Origin: Paraconiothyrium sp. Pb-2020
Lineage: Eukaryota > Ascomycota > Dothideomycetes > Pleosporales > Didymosphaeriaceae
DNA: 64,000 nt
Assembly (NCBI GenBank): GCA_022419385.1
Contig: JAJUBI010000005.1
Span: 4,030,001-4,094,000 of the forward strand
Direction of reading: 5' to 3'
The notes below the pieces were generated by a model, which saw only the letters and a list, made by a program, of their open reading frames with translations, was not told the origin of the DNA and did not search any database. How positions within the stretch are numbered: the first letter of the stretch is position 1; every line of letters starts with the position of its first letter. The translations under genes were made by a program, and so were the position numbers. Below are positions 10,916 through 23,500 of this stretch, piece after piece.

Positions 10916-13640
10916 ATGCCTTATAACAAGACAGACGAGCTCGCGATTAACACCATCCGAACCCTCGCGGTACGTTCTCGCCCTACGTTTCTACCCCGCC
11001 ATGACAGCAACCTTGCCCCGCTATGACGGTTTTTCTCTCAACGCGTCTACGGCTGCATCCAAACGCATCCTGCACGCTCTACAGCTTCAATTTTTACTGA
11101 CGAGATTCGTTCCTCCAGGTCGATGCTACGCTCGCGGCGAACTCCGGCCACCCCGGGGCTCCTATGGGAATGGTAAGTATTGCCCGGGTACGAGGTCGAT
11201 GTCTTAGACATATCAACCTCATCCCCTCACCACTTATCTGGCTTAACTGACTTCTGCGCGCTTAGGCCCCGGTGGCGCATGTGCTGTTCAACAAGTTCAT
11301 GACTTTCAACCCCAAGAACCCCGACTGGGTCAACCGCGATCGTTTCGTGCTCTCGTACGTTCTCTCCATTTCCTCTAGCTCCGCGATAGTCACGTATGGC
11401 GCATCTCTCCGAACAATGCGCCGGGAGACGGCATATCAAACAGCTATCTCCGCGGGACAACAGTTATCAACAGGACTTGCTTTTGTTGTCTCGAATTGGT
11501 CTGGCATGATGCCAGGATCTTGACTAGGAAAACAACATCTCCGCGAAGCTCCGCTGTTTTGCAAGATCTGCTTGGGGTTTTTTGCGGGGCATGATGCAAT
11601 GAATTTACTGACGCCAAGTCCAGCAACGGTCACGGATGCATGCTCCAGTATGCTCTCCTCCACCTTTTCGGCTACAAGTTGTCCATCGACGACTTGAAGA
11701 ACTTCCGTGTAGGTTTCCAAGCGTACTTGAGGTGTCCATGATGTGGGTATTAACTATGACAACAGCAAGTCGACAGCATTACCCCCGGTCACCCCGAAGC
11801 TCACGACACTCCTGGTATTGAGGTCACCACCGGTCCTCTCGGTCAGGGTTTCGCCAATGCCGTCGGTCTCGCTATTGCGCAGGCGCATACCGCGGCCGTC
11901 TTCAACAAGCCCGGCTACGAGCTGATCAACAACCACACATACATGTTCTTCGGTGATGGCTGCGCCATGGAGGGAATTGCCAGCGAGGCTGCCTCTACTG
12001 CAGGTCACTTGCAATTGGGCAACTTGATTGCCATCTACGACGACAACCACATTTCCATCGGTACGTTGCTCGGCGATTTGATCTGGTTGAGACGCTAATC
12101 ATGAGCTTGCAGATGGTGACACCAAGTGCGCATTCACCGAGGACGTTCTGAAGCGCTTCGAGTCCTATGGATGGCACACTCTGCACGTTGAGAACGGCGA
12201 CAGCGACCTTGAGGGCATTGAGAAGGCTATTGCTGAGGCCAAGAAGGTCACAGACAAGCCCTCAGTCATCAAGCTCACCACCACCATTGGTTTTGGTTCC
12301 AAGCTCCAGGGTACCGGTGGCGTTCACGGCAACCCCTTGAAGGCCGATGATGCCAAGCAGGTCAAGGAAAAGTTTGGCTTCGACCCAGAGAAGACCTTCC
12401 AGGTTCCCCAGGAGGTCTACGACCAGTACCACAAGCACGCTGCTGAGGGTGCGGCTGCTGAGGAGGAGTGGAACAAGCTCTTCGAGAAGTATGGCAAGGA
12501 GCACAAGGACCTTCACGCCGACCTTGCTCGACGATTGACTCGCGATCTGCCAGAGGGCTGGGTCAGCAAGCTCCCCACATACCAGCCTTCGGATCCTGCC
12601 GTTGCGTCCCGAAAGCTTTCCGAGACCGTCTTGGAGGCCATTCACGACGTCATCCCTGAACTCCTTTCTGGTTCCGCTGATTTGACTGGTTCCAACAACA
12701 CCCGCTGGAAGAATGCCATTGACTTCCAGCCCCCCAGCCTTGGTATCGGCGAGTGGTCTGGTCGCTACGTCCGATACGGTGTCCGTGAGCACGCCATGGC
12801 CGCCATCATGAACGGTATGTCTGCCTATGGCACCATCATCCCCGCCGGTGGTACTTTCCTCAACTTCGTCTCATACGCTGCCGGTGCCGTCCGTCTCTCC
12901 TCGCTTTCACACCAGCGTGTCATCTACGTTGCTACCCACGACTCCATCGGTCTTGGTGAGGATGGTCCCACCCACCAGCCTATCGAGACGCTTGCCCACT
13001 TCCGTGCTCTACCCAACATGATGGTGTGGCGCCCTGCCGACGGTAACGAGACCTCGGCTGCCTACTACATGGCCCTCACCTCCAAGGGGACTCCATCCAT
13101 CCTTGCCCTTACCCGCCAGAACCTGCCTCAGCTTGAGGGCTCGACCATCGAGAATGCCATCAAGGGTGGTTACGTTGCTCTTGAGAATGAGAAGGCTGAC
13201 GTCACCCTCGTCTCCACTGGTTCGGAGGTTTCGCTTTGCTTGGAGGCTGTGAAGACCCTCAAGGATCAGGGTCTTACCGCACGTGTTGTTTCCCTGCCCT
13301 GCTTCGAGGTCTTCGATTCCCAGTCCAAGGAATACCGCCTCTCTGTCATCCCCGACGGTATCCCTACCCTCAGCGTGGAGGTCATGTCCACTATGGGCTG
13401 GGAGAAGTACTCTCACGAGCAGTTCGGCCTCAACAGGTTTGGTGCTTCCGGTCCTTACAAGGAGGTTTACAAGGTATGTTTTCCCGTTCTCCACGCTAAG
13501 AACATAGACTGACACAATTACAGAAATTCGAGTTCACTCCTGAAGGCATTGCCAAGCGTGCTAAGCTTACCGTCGACTTCTACAAGGACGTCAAGCCCCT
13601 CCGCTCGCCTATCAACCGTGCATTCACTCAGCTTATCTAA
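10916..13640 (+). CDS. TKL1: Transketolase, 684 aa
   Basis: Seven exons: 10916-10969, 11119-11172, 11266-11354, 11624-11708, 11766-12060, 12113-13473 and 13524-13640. Together they give 685 codons, the usual length for transketolase. The enzyme is cytosolic, depends on thiamine diphosphate, and moves two-carbon units between sugar phosphates in the non-oxidative pentose phosphate pathway. Visible signatures are ANSGHPGAPMGM, SNGHGCMLQYALLHL, GPLGQGFANAVGLA, the ThDP/Mg2+ site GDGCAMEG followed by a conserved DDN, DLTGSNNT in the pyrimidine domain, and the GEDGPTHQP loop. The start MPYNKTDELAINTIRTLA matches the family N-terminus. The 5' part is cut into small exons by introns of 149, 93, 269, 57 and 52 bp. 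The 269 bp intron after exon 3 is the longest I placed in the window. The large exon 6 (1,361 bp) shows strong C-ending codon preference, as expected of a highly expressed gene. Confidence 0.97.
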
Positions 13641-14336
13641 GGTACTGAGGAAGGTTTTGGGATGGGATGGTAACTGTTACGATTTGCTATGAATGAATGG
13701 TAGATGAGATGAGCGCGCTTTGCTGGCTATCGGTAGCTGCGTCATGGGCGCCAGGGAAAAGGAAATAGGTGTATAGAATTGATATCTTTTTTTGGTCCAA
13801 TGTCAACTTAATAGACGATACGGAAATGCATTGGTCCTTCGCGTGCGTAGGGAGCGCTGCTTCCGGCGTTCATCAGTACCGCAACATATCCACGCAGGAA
13901 GTGGATAATTAACACCTGCTACATTTCGGTGTACCTAATTTAGTCGCAGATGGGGTTTATAATAATCTCTGGCTAGAGCTATATTAAAGTTCGATATACA
14001 TCCTCAGTAAGACGTTCGACTCGGATGTCTAGGCATGGGATTCGGGTGATAGTTACCTCCGAATCCCTGCTATTGACTCAGGGCGCAAGGCGTGGACAGG
14101 AGTTCGCTGCTACACTCACGAACTTATGTATGATCGGGTGGAATGATTGGTAATAACAAGGAAGCAATAGGCCATCCTATATAAGATCTCATGGCTGTGG
14201 TAGGAGGATGAGTTTCGAGAAGTAGAAAAGGGTCGTGCAAGATACACACTGCCTTCCTTCAGTCTCCTTTTAGCCTACCTGCTTGACGTCCAAGAACGAA
14301 GCGCTCGCCGGAAATATATCTCTAGCCTCCTGCGAC
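13641..14336. other. Intergenic region between transketolase and the NmrA-like gene
   Basis: About 0.7 kb with no coding signal on either strand. It is somewhat AT-richer than its neighbours around 13,900-14,000. Confidence 0.5.
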
Positions 14337-15316
14337 ATGGCCAAAATCCTTGCCGTCTTCGGTGCCACAGGCCAACAAGGCTCCTCCGTCATTCAACATG
14401 TTGTTCAAAACCCCGAACTTAGAGCCCAGTACACCATCCGCGCCCTCACTCGCAACATCAATTCAGGTTCCGCACGGAATCTCCAGAACATGGACATCGA
14501 AGTACTCTCTGCCGACGTGCTCGACCGCGCCTCCCTAGATCATGCTTTACGCGGCGTCCACACCGTCTTCGCAATGACACCGCCCTACACCTCACCTAGC
14601 GCACCCCAAGGCCCCTCAGCCCTCGCGTTCGAATTCGAAAACGGAAAGCGCATAGCCGACGCCGCGCTCGCCGCAGGCGTAAAGTCCTTCATCTTCAGCA
14701 CTCTACCCTCTGTGCGCGAGATTTCGCACGGGAAGTACACTTCCGTCGCGCCGTTCGACGGCAAAGCAAAAGCCGAGGCGTACATCCGCGGGCTTGCCGA
14801 GTCCGGGATGGAAAGCGCGTTTATCTGCCCTGGGGTATTTATGGAGAACTTTGTGGTGTAGAGGTGGAGTGCGTCGAGGAAGGGGGAGGATGGAGTGTGG
14901 GTGCTTGCGAGGCCTAATGGGCTGGGGTTCAGGATTCCGTTGATTGCTGCGAGGGAGGATGTGGGGACGTTTGTTGGTGCGATTTTGCGGGATGGGGAGA
15001 AGTTTAAGGGGAGGAGGGTTTGTGCTGCGGAGGGGAGGTATACTTGGGAGGAGGTTGCGAGGTGTTTGGGGAGGAGTGTGGGAGGGAGGTTAGGTTTAGG
15101 CGGTGCTCTTGGGAGGAGTGGAGGGGGATGGCGCCGTTTGAGGGGTTGAAGGATTTCTTGGAGGAGGTGTACAGGTATCCGGAGGAGTTTGGGGGCTACT
15201 TTGGGGAGGGGGAGGAGGAGGGTGTGAGATGGGCCGTGGAGAGTGTGGGCGGAAAGAGTGAATTGACGTCGTTGGAGAAGTTCTTGAAGAAGTATACCTT
15301 TGAATTGGGTGATTGA
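14337..15316 (+). pseudogene. NmrA-like NAD(P)-binding protein gene, broken by a stop and a frameshift
   Basis: The ATG at 14337 starts MAKILAVFGATGQQGSS, a Rossmann-fold start with the GATGxxGSS motif of NmrA-like proteins (NADP-sensing or isoflavone-reductase-like atypical SDRs). The frame then meets TAG at 14859-14861 right after ICPGVFMENFVV. The same frame continues as family-like sequence (DGVWVLARPNG, then the TWEEVARCLGR region). At about 15080-15082 it must shift by one base to read the family-like C-terminus (EVRFRRCSWEEWRG, then EEFGGYFGEG) to TGA at 15314-15316. So there are two lesions in one gene, and no intron explains either. One extra G at 15080-15082 would repair the shift. 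The stop could come from CAG to TAG, the CpA to TpA change typical of RIP, though I see no other RIP signature. Sequencing error is possible for the shift and less likely for the stop. Confidence 0.75.
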
Positions 15317-17097
15317 GTGTGAAGGAGGTTTGAGACCCAGCGTGAAAGTGGGTCGATGACTTTGGAGAGACTTATTGTGAAAGGTTGTATGGACGGAGAG
15401 AGTGTGTGAAAATGGTTCATAGAGTCGACTTCTCAGTCGACGAGAACAACTGCCGTGGGCCTGTGTGGATGTTCGTACTTTTGTACTTGAATCTATTCTC
15501 ACCTCCTTGATACTACACTGCCGTTCGTCGCATGTCAGTGCTTAGCCATGTGTTATCGTTGAGGTCATTAAACCATGGAGATAGCGATTGAGGTACGGAA
15601 GAGGAGTGTTCATCAAAGACCAGCTCCACGCCGATTTGGTCAATAGGATTCCCTACAATGGCATATGGGAACATTGATTGTCACCAGTTGGTTGTGACGA
15701 TGGCCGTGCGGAAGACATGCCTCGGAGGAAACGGGATCAGTAGTCAACGTATGCGACAAGCACGATGCAACACGATGGATTGCAACGGTGTCGCCGTGTT
15801 CTTGTGTTGCTGCCCCGAGACATGAGATCGGTGCGTTGAGAAGGCGGCTGGATTTAGCGACTAGGCCGCTACCCGCTCCGCTCCGCTCCATGGGTACCAA
15901 CCTGTAACTGTACATATGACGTGCCGCCATCCGAGGCTTACTGAGGCGGCAATGGTTGGTGGGCGTGTTGTGGGTTGACAGACCCACATTGCGGATCTCC
16001 CATTGCAGATGCGGTGTTCCTGGAGTGACATGCAGGAAATCGCGGCACTTGATTGCAGTACATAATCGACAAACAAGAAAGACACGCATTTAGATGTGCG
16101 CTGAGGCCTGTCACCTGTGCCGATACTGGAAGGTTTGACGAAGGATCGGGCAGGTAAGATGCAATTACCATGAGACAAGGCTGAGCATCAATTCGATCTT
16201 CGATGTGCTAGGCAAGCGTAAGCCAATGAAAGGAGTGGCTCTGATGCTCTGTCTCGTAACATGATGCAACAACGAAGCCACACAAACTGATTGAAGGCAA
16301 TGCGAGCGCTGGGAGGTGTTGTTGGGCTGCATCTTCTCGCTTCTGCAAACATCGAAGAGCTCTCCTTCTCGATGCGGGATTTTTAGATGGCGACAGATCA
16401 CGGCCCGGTCGAGGGGAACGGGCGAGATTGCTGGAAAAGGAGGTGATACTGCCAGGAGATGGATCTTGATCTGTCTGTGAATGGGGCCAACCGTGGCCTG
16501 GGATCGTGCTGTGACCCTCGCTTTTGGCGCCGCGAATGAGATACACCGTTTCAGGAAAACCAGAGCGTCGCCGCCTTGCGCCAGAGGCTTCAGCTTGCTA
16601 AATATATCGTAAATGGCGTAAAGGAGCGAGAAATAACCCACCGTATATTGTGCCGGAGGGAGCATTGATGGGTTGTCGTACACCCTAATGCATCGGTCGC
16701 AGGCTCCATAAGAGCGACCCGCACCTTCCGGGCCAACCTGCGTCATATCTGGAGCGTTACACACCTCATGCTCAATTGCAACAAGCCGCCATCGATCGCT
16801 CATCTTTAGGTCCGCCCGCCTTCTCCAACCGCGCGAGCTGCTACACCGAACGCGAGCTAGAAGGGACGCCTCGGCTCAAGCCGCATTCCCCGTCTTCGTA
16901 CTGTCCCATCTGTCCTCTCAGCTCTCTACCCGGCGTGGGCATTCATTCGATCGCCAAAGACATCGACTTCCTGTTGCTGCATGTATTGATCCGCATTTCC
17001 CGGATTCCAAGGAACCTGGCGCGAATCAAGCGTCCTTGGCCACCACTCAGCCCCAACCAGCAGGTTCCTCCTATGCAGCCTAGTTACGTCGACCAGC
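15317..17097. other. Intergenic region upstream of PSD2
   Basis: This 1.8 kb contains a 212-codon ATG-initiated frame on the minus strand (16165-16803) and a 151-codon frame on the plus strand (16776-17231). Neither has recognisable motifs, and the second overlaps the PSD2 start in another frame. I treat the region as promoter and leader DNA. Confidence 0.45.
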
Positions 17098-20000
17098 ATG
17101 CCTGCGCGTCCCAACTTTACAAGCAAGCTGTCGCTGCCGGTCCGCTTGAAGCACAACAACAGCACAAACTCGGCTCCCACGAGCGTTCCCAACAGCCGCA
17201 CCGTCAGTCCAAAACGTGCAGCAATGAGTGACAACGGCAAGCCTGGGTTGGTGCTGCGCGCGAATGTCATCCAGGTGGGCGCTACCCCGCGGAGAGGTAC
17301 TACTGAGCTAACCGCCGCTGCAGGGCCGCAACCTCGCTGCAAAGGACAGGAGCGGTACTTCTGATCCTGTGAGTGCACCCCGACCGCCAATTCCTGCAAT
17401 TTGTTGCAGTACGTTCTGTAGCTGACGATGCATCCCGCAGTACCTCGTCCTAAATGTAGGAGACGCTCGCGAAGCCACGCCGCCGATCAACAAGACACTG
17501 AATCCAGAATGGAACACCACGCTCGAGTTCCCCATAGGCCCACAGAGCATGCTGCTCGAGGCTTGCTGCTGGGACAAGGACCGCTTTGGCAAGGACTACA
17601 TGGGCGAGTTTGACGTCATACTCGAAGACATCTTCCAGAACGCACGAGCGGTGCAGGAGCCGAAATGGTTCCCTCTTGAGTCGAGGCGCACCGGCAAGAA
17701 GAAGGCCGTGGTAACGGGCGAGATTCAGATACAATTCTCTCTCGCCGATGCGGGCAACCTCAACGCATCCAATGACGAACTCATCCAGAAGTTCATGTCT
17801 TTCGTCGCCCAAACGCCCAGCCCTGACGAGGACGACGACGACCTTCTGCTCCGAACAGAAAGCGCAGAAAACGATGAGGAGGCCGACGAGGATGAGGAGA
17901 GTTCAGACGAAGCGCAAGACGAGAGCAAGAAGGCTGAGAAGAGGGAGAAGCGGCGCAAAAAGCTTAGGTTGGCGAGACTGAAGAAGAAGGCGAACAAGCT
18001 CCGAAGCTACGAATTCTCTGACAAGACCGAAGTGGCGGGTGTGCTTTTCCTGGAGATCAGCAAGATCACAGACTTGCCTCCTGAGAAGAATGGTAAGTGC
18101 AAAAATTGCACACAGCATTCGCCAGCTAACGTGCTGCAGTCACTCGCACCTCTTTCGATATGGATCCGTTCGTTGTCACTTCGCTCGGAAAGAAGACGTA
18201 TCGCACGAAGACCATTAGTCATAATCTGAACCCGGTCTTTGACGAGAAGCTCGTTTTCCAAGTCCTCAGGCACGAGACGAATTACTCCGTCAGCTTCACA
18301 GTCATAGACAAAGACAAGTTCTCTGGAAACGACTACGTTGGAACGGTCAATTTCCCGGTTGAGAAAGCGCTTTCCGTGGCTCCTGATGCTGACCCTACAA
18401 CCGGTCTCTACAAACTGCCGGAGCCATCCGATTCTCCGGGTCTTCCAGAGACCAAGGATGCTAGGAGATCGCGCTTCCGGCTTCCATTGTCTAGATCGTC
18501 ATCCACTAATAGTCTTTCATCCCGTCTTGGTCGGCCCAGTTTGCGCAAGGAAAACTCGGCGGGCTCCTTATCAGGAAAGGATTCCAATGGTAGCTTAGCA
18601 CCACCTCCGACGAGTGTCCCGCAAATGCCTGGAGATGATGGCAACGGACAAGCTGCCCCTGGCATCCCTTCAGTCAATGTGGATCCGACCGCTGTAGATG
18701 ACCAAGATCTCAAACTATATACACTGCCCCTGGTAATGAAGAACAAAGAGCGATGGGAGGCCAAGCACAGTCCAACCTTACACATCAAGGCAAAATACCT
18801 TCCTTACAAGGCTCTGCGACAGCAATTCTGGCGAGCCATGCTCAAGCAGTATGATGCCGATGACAGTGGCCTGATCGATAAAGTCGAGATCACCACTATG
18901 CTGGATACTCTAGGCTCGACACTACATGAATCCACCATCGATGGCTTTTTCCGAAAGTTCTCGGCAGAGAACAACGGCGACGAGGTGCTCACTTTCGACC
19001 AAGTGGTCATGTGCTTGGAAGAGCAGCTACAACGTGGCGAGGAACGGGACGCTAAGAAGAGTGCTTTTGGGCATCTCACAGCTTCAAGTAGTGATCTTCT
19101 TACTTCGGGCACCGCCACACCTTCCCTTACCTCTGGCACACAGACTCCGCTAAACGCGCACCCCTCTCAGACGTCGATACCAGCTTTAGACACAGACCAC
19201 CTCGGCACTGAAGGTGAGGAAGGTGATGTTCTACCAGGAGATGATTTGGCGGACGATAAGGGTGAAGAACACGTTATTGAGATCCGAGAGTGTCCTATCT
19301 GCCACCAGCCACGTCTGAACAAGAAGTCAGATGCTGATATCATCACACACGTTGCTACCTGCGCTAGCCAGGATTGGCGACAGGTCAACAACATTGTCAT
19401 GGCAGGGTTCGTTACTTCGAGTCAAGCCCAGCGGAAGTGGTATTCGAAGGTCATCACGAAGATCTCGTACGGCGGATACAAGCTCGGAGCCAACTCTGCC
19501 AACATTCTTGTGCAAGACCGCCTTACGGGACAGATCAACGAGGAGCGCATGAGTGTCTATGTGAGGCTTGGCATCCGTCTACTGTACAAAGGTCTTAAGG
19601 CGAACAACATGGAGAAGAAGCGAAGTGAGTGTTCAAGTCATTTGTTGTGCGCTATACTGACATTGACCAGTCCGGAAACTGTTGCGTTCCCTTAGTTTCA
19701 AGCAAGGAAAGAAATACGATGACCCGGCATCTGCTAGAGAAATCGAGGGCTTTGTTGCTTTCCATCAGCTTGACATGTCTGAGGTCTTGCTCCCTACATC
19801 AGAGTTCAAGAACTTCAACGAGTTTTTCTATCGAGCATTGAAGCCCGGAGCGCGGCCGTGCTCCGCACCAGATGATCCTAGAGTTATCGTCTCACCTGCA
19901 GACTGTCGGACGGTAGTCTTCAATACTCTCGATGCAGCTCAGGCGATTTGGGTCAAGGGGCGAGAGTTCACGGTCCAACGACTGCTAGGCGATGCTTATC

Positions 20001-20642
20001 CCGAGGACGCGAAACGCTATGTCGGAGGATCTCTTGGCATTTTCCGTCTTGCCCCTCAGGATTACCATCGCTTCCATATTCCCGTTGATGGTGTTATGGA
20101 CGAGCCAAAGCCTATTGAGGGAGAATATTACACGGTCAACCCGATGGCTATCCGTTCTGCACTCGACGTGTACGGCGAGAATATCCGAGTCTGTGTACCG
20201 ATTGACTCAGTAGCCCATGGACGGGTGATGGTGATCTGTATTGGTGCGATGATGGTCGGCAGCACAGTCATCACACGTAAAAAGGGAGATCAGGTCAAGC
20301 GAGCTGAGGAATTGGGGTACTTCAAGTTTGGTGGCAGTACCCTCCTGTTACTCTTTGAGCCAGGGCAGATGCGCTACGACGATGACCTCGTCGACAACTC
20401 CAAAGCTGCTTTGGAAACTCTCGTAAGTCTACTCATTCACCACTATGCTGGAAACCAACTAATCCGTACAGGTTCGAGTCGGTATGTCTATTGGCCATAG
20501 CCCCAATAGGGCCCCCCACACACCTGATATGCGCAAGGAGAACCCCACGCATGAAGAGAAGCAAGACGCAAAGCGTCGTATTGAGGGCAGTCTGGCACCA
20601 GAAGGAGCGCAGGGGCCAATGCCGGGCGCAGGCTTCCAATAG
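17098..20642 (+). CDS. PSD2: Phosphatidylserine decarboxylase, C2/EF-hand type (Psd2-like), 1093 aa
   Basis: Six exons: 17098-17274, 17324-17368, 17441-18092, 18140-19624, 19671-20422 and 20472-20642, giving 1,094 codons. Yeast Psd2 is of similar size. The enzyme decarboxylates phosphatidylserine to phosphatidylethanolamine on Golgi/endosomal membranes. Domain order: a first C2 domain at about 48-180, a long acidic and Lys-rich linker (runs of Asp/Glu near 240), a second C2 domain at about 270-385, and an EF-hand-like loop DADDSGLIDKVE near 528. The catalytic domain carries the DYHRFHIPVDG motif and the self-cleavage motif GGST at 1007-1010. Cleavage before Ser1009 would make the pyruvoyl prosthetic group and release an alpha chain of about 85 residues. 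GGST rather than LGST is expected for the Psd2 class. Introns are 46-72 bp. The start is supported by the basic Ser-rich N-terminus; an earlier exon cannot be excluded. Confidence 0.94.
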
Positions 20643-21249
20643 TTGTTTCCATAGTATTGGGTAAACGTGAGGAGGGATTTTTGAGTGTATAGGGGTAACG
20701 AGTTGATGAAGGCACGATAGCATACAGGATTGATTGCGGTTGGGATGCTGCTCTCTCCAAGGCGTTGGGTATATGACGGCATAGTAACATCGGATAACTG
20801 TAGTTATATGTTCAATCTGAGGCTGAATCGCCAGCTTTGCCAAACTTGTATGATCAAAAGAAACCACGCAATGTGAGATAATTGCTACCACTTGTTTTGG
20901 AAGCGAAGAAGCCCGGGAGAGAAGTTGATCTTGTGCTCCTTGGCTTAGTCAGCTGGCTCAGCGCCAACTGCGTGCCAAGCAGCCTTGACCCAGCAAGTCG
21001 CCCGTGTTTACACTGACGCACGCCCACTACAATCCCAGGCCGTGTGCGACTGCCAACACCTCCCCCGAACGCGCCCAGGCAGTAATCGCATTAATCGCCA
21101 ATTCCTACGACATTACCATACCAGACAATAGAATATAATACTCGCGCGCCATCCGAAATCGCCGACGTGCGCGTGTGTTGTTGCCGCGCACAGCCCATGC
21201 ACGCGCTTCGCTCTCCGCACCCGCCAGCAACCACGCAACAACCGAACTC
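20643..21249. other. Intergenic region between PSD2 and DSN1
   Basis: About 0.6 kb with no coding signal, taken as the PSD2 3' end and the DSN1 promoter. A GC-rich stretch (21,160-21,250) just upstream of the DSN1 start is open in frame with it but has no ATG. Confidence 0.5.
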
Positions 21250-23013
21250 ATGACCGCTATCTTCGCAAGATCACCTTTGCAACCGCTACCGATGGCCACG
21301 AACGGCGCGACCGCGCGACGAAGGAGCGCCAGAACCGCATTCGAGGAGGACGATGCGCCAGCTACGAAAAGGGCGAAGACGGAAGTGAATAGGACAGCGA
21401 AGAAGACAAACGGCGCGACAAAGAAAGCTACAAAGACAGGTAAGTTGGAGGCACTCGTGGAACGTCAAGTGGGATGTTGCATGGCTTCAATCGCGCGCAA
21501 GTCGCGCCATTGAGCAGCAATTGAAGGACAAGACCGGCTAACAGGAGTGCAGCATATGACGAGGATGACGACGGTTTTCAGTTCACGCGTCGCACGTCAA
21601 GACGGACATCCAAAGCACCACCTGTGCCCGAACCAATACCTGAAGAACCAGCCAAGCCCCCGCCAGCGCGCAGAAAGAAATCAGTCGCTGCGCCTGAACC
21701 CGAGGAACCTGCCCCGCATAGAAAAAGGAGGTCGACGCGTTTGTCGGGTAATAAGGAACACTTGGAAGAGATAGATGAAAGCGCAGAACTGACGACATCC
21801 GCACCAAAACGAACGAAAAAAATCGTGCCTGTAGAAAAAGTCAAGAAGAAACAGGTCACTCCAGCGCCGGAACAGCAAGCAGAGGTGGAGAGAGAAGCGC
21901 CTCTTCTCGTGCAAACACCGAAGCTTAATGGGCTCCATGTGGCTAAAAAGCGCGATGGAGCGACCAAGATTATGCTCCCTTTTGCAGACACGCCTGTGAT
22001 TAATCGTAACAAAGAAATGCGGAAAGCGAGTAAAGATGGGCATCGACGGAGTAGCACAGGGTTGAGGGGCAGGAGAGCAAGTTCGTTGATCGATAGTGGG
22101 ATGTCCAACGGTAAGCTTGCGCAAATGCGTTCTTGAGGGAGCCGTACTAATCTGCGCTAGCATTACCCCATTCAGAGGTCGAAGTTCGCGATTTCTACAA
22201 ATATATCGAGCAAAGCTTACCAGAACCGCGGCGCATGAAGCAACTACTGACTTGGTGCGGCTCCCGAGCGCTGCCTGAAAAGCCATCGGGCGATGTTAAG
22301 AACGCGAATGCAATTATGGCTGCACGAGCCATCCAACAAGAGCTTATAGACGATCTTGCGAGCAGACCAGAGCTTTCAGATTGGTTCAGCAGGGAAGAAA
22401 CAGCACCACCGACTGTGGTGAAGAAGCCAAATCCCCAGAACGTCAAGAATCAGGCAACGCTTGAAGAGTTCGAACAAGAAATTAAACGGTAAGACTTGTT
22501 TCATGTCCTCCGATGACGAAATCTATACTGACGTCGATTAGCCTCGAGGAAGAGAAAGCCGCCTGGGAAGCTCTGGCCTCGTTCTCAAAGCCACCTCCAC
22601 CACCATCAATACAAGCCGTAACCCCTACACTCTCCGACATCGACGCCTCCATCCTCGACCCTCAACAAGCCTCTATACTAGCCGCTCTTCAACAATCACA
22701 ACCCGCGCAACCCGCAGAGTCGTCATCCGAACCGTCCTCCTCTACATTCACATTCACCACACCCGCCGCACTACAATCCCATCTCGAAAAGCTCTCACTC
22801 TCTCTAGAACCCAACATCGACCTCTTCGCAGACGGCGTGCACAAGATCGAGCAGTACAGAAAGACAGCGGACCGGGTAGCAGACCGCGTGCTGGGCACCG
22901 CGTCGAAGCGATTAGAAGAGCGGGACAAGGAGAGCAAGGAGAAGGCTGGCAGCGAGGGGATAGGCGTGGGCGATGTGCTCAGGGGCTTGGCCGGCGTGCT
23001 GAAAGAGTCGTAG
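21250..23013 (+). CDS. DSN1: Kinetochore MIND/Mis12 complex subunit Dsn1 (Mis13), about 515 aa
   Basis: Four exons: 21250-21439, 21553-22110, 22161-22488 and 22542-23013, giving 516 codons. Dsn1 is a subunit of the Mis12 (MIND) complex, which links the inner kinetochore (CENP-C and CENP-T) to Ndc80 on microtubules. The Mis13/Dsn1 family core begins in exon 3 at VRDFYKYIEQSLPEPRRMKQ, continues with LLTWCGSRAL, and is followed by a heptad-like C-terminal half. The first 250 residues are a basic disordered arm. Near its end are RRSS (228-231) and RRASS (237-241), which look like the paired Aurora B sites of yeast Dsn1. The start could also be the in-frame ATG at 21292, 14 codons later. The 113 bp first intron ends at GTGCAG just before an acidic YDEDDDG segment. 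The gene converges on the OB-fold gene downstream. Confidence 0.88.
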
Positions 23014-23500
23014 GACGTCTCTCTGTTCGGCGCGGTTGTAGTGACGGTTACGGAGGTGGTGCCGTTGAAAGAATGATTGTCTGTTGTGCAAGAAGATGGC
23101 TGGCTCGCGAGTTTTTATGAATGATTGCTTGATGCGACGTGCGAGTTTGTGCGTTTTGCCGTCTGTATGAGAATGATGCATGTGGAGTTAGATTTGCTGT
23201 TTTCAAATTTGTCGGGTCTGGTGGCTTCGGCTGTGCTGGGTTGCATTCCAGGCGTTTATATCATGGGTGAGGGGATTTGGGTATACCATTCACTGTTGAG
23301 TTTATACTGTTACAGCTACATTAAGTGTCAAGCCATCTTCGCATTAACATTGTCTGACATTGCTACCATTATATTCGTCAAAATTTCGTGTTAACATTCT
23401 GTGTCAACATTTCGTGTCAACAATTCGTTTCATCAGCTCTCACGTCCAGACCATATTGCCCCATAAGTGTGCACCTCGTTGCGCTTCCTATCTGTCGAGT
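23014..23500. other. Intergenic region between convergent DSN1 and OB-fold genes
   Basis: Shared 3' region of two convergent genes. It contains a short degenerate direct repeat (separate entry) and no gene. Confidence 0.5.
23382..23421 (+). repeat. Degenerate 13-14 bp direct repeat, about three units
   Basis: Successive units read atttcgtgttaac, attctgtgtcaac and (c)atttcgtgtcaac, with weaker partial copies on both sides (atattcgtcaa before, aattcgtttcatc after). The array sits in the AT-rich spacer between two convergent 3' ends. No function is evident. Confidence 0.6.

Noticed and set aside
12262..12792. 176-codon frame opposite transketolase
   Set aside because: Antisense shadow of a highly biased coding exon.
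14585..15502. 305-codon open frame on the - strand over the NmrA-like gene
   Set aside because: Its translation has no family features, while the opposite strand shows clear NmrA-like sequence on both sides of the lesions.
16165..16803. 212-codon ATG-initiated frame on the - strand
   Set aside because: No motif, unremarkable composition, lies in the PSD2 upstream region and overlaps other open frames.
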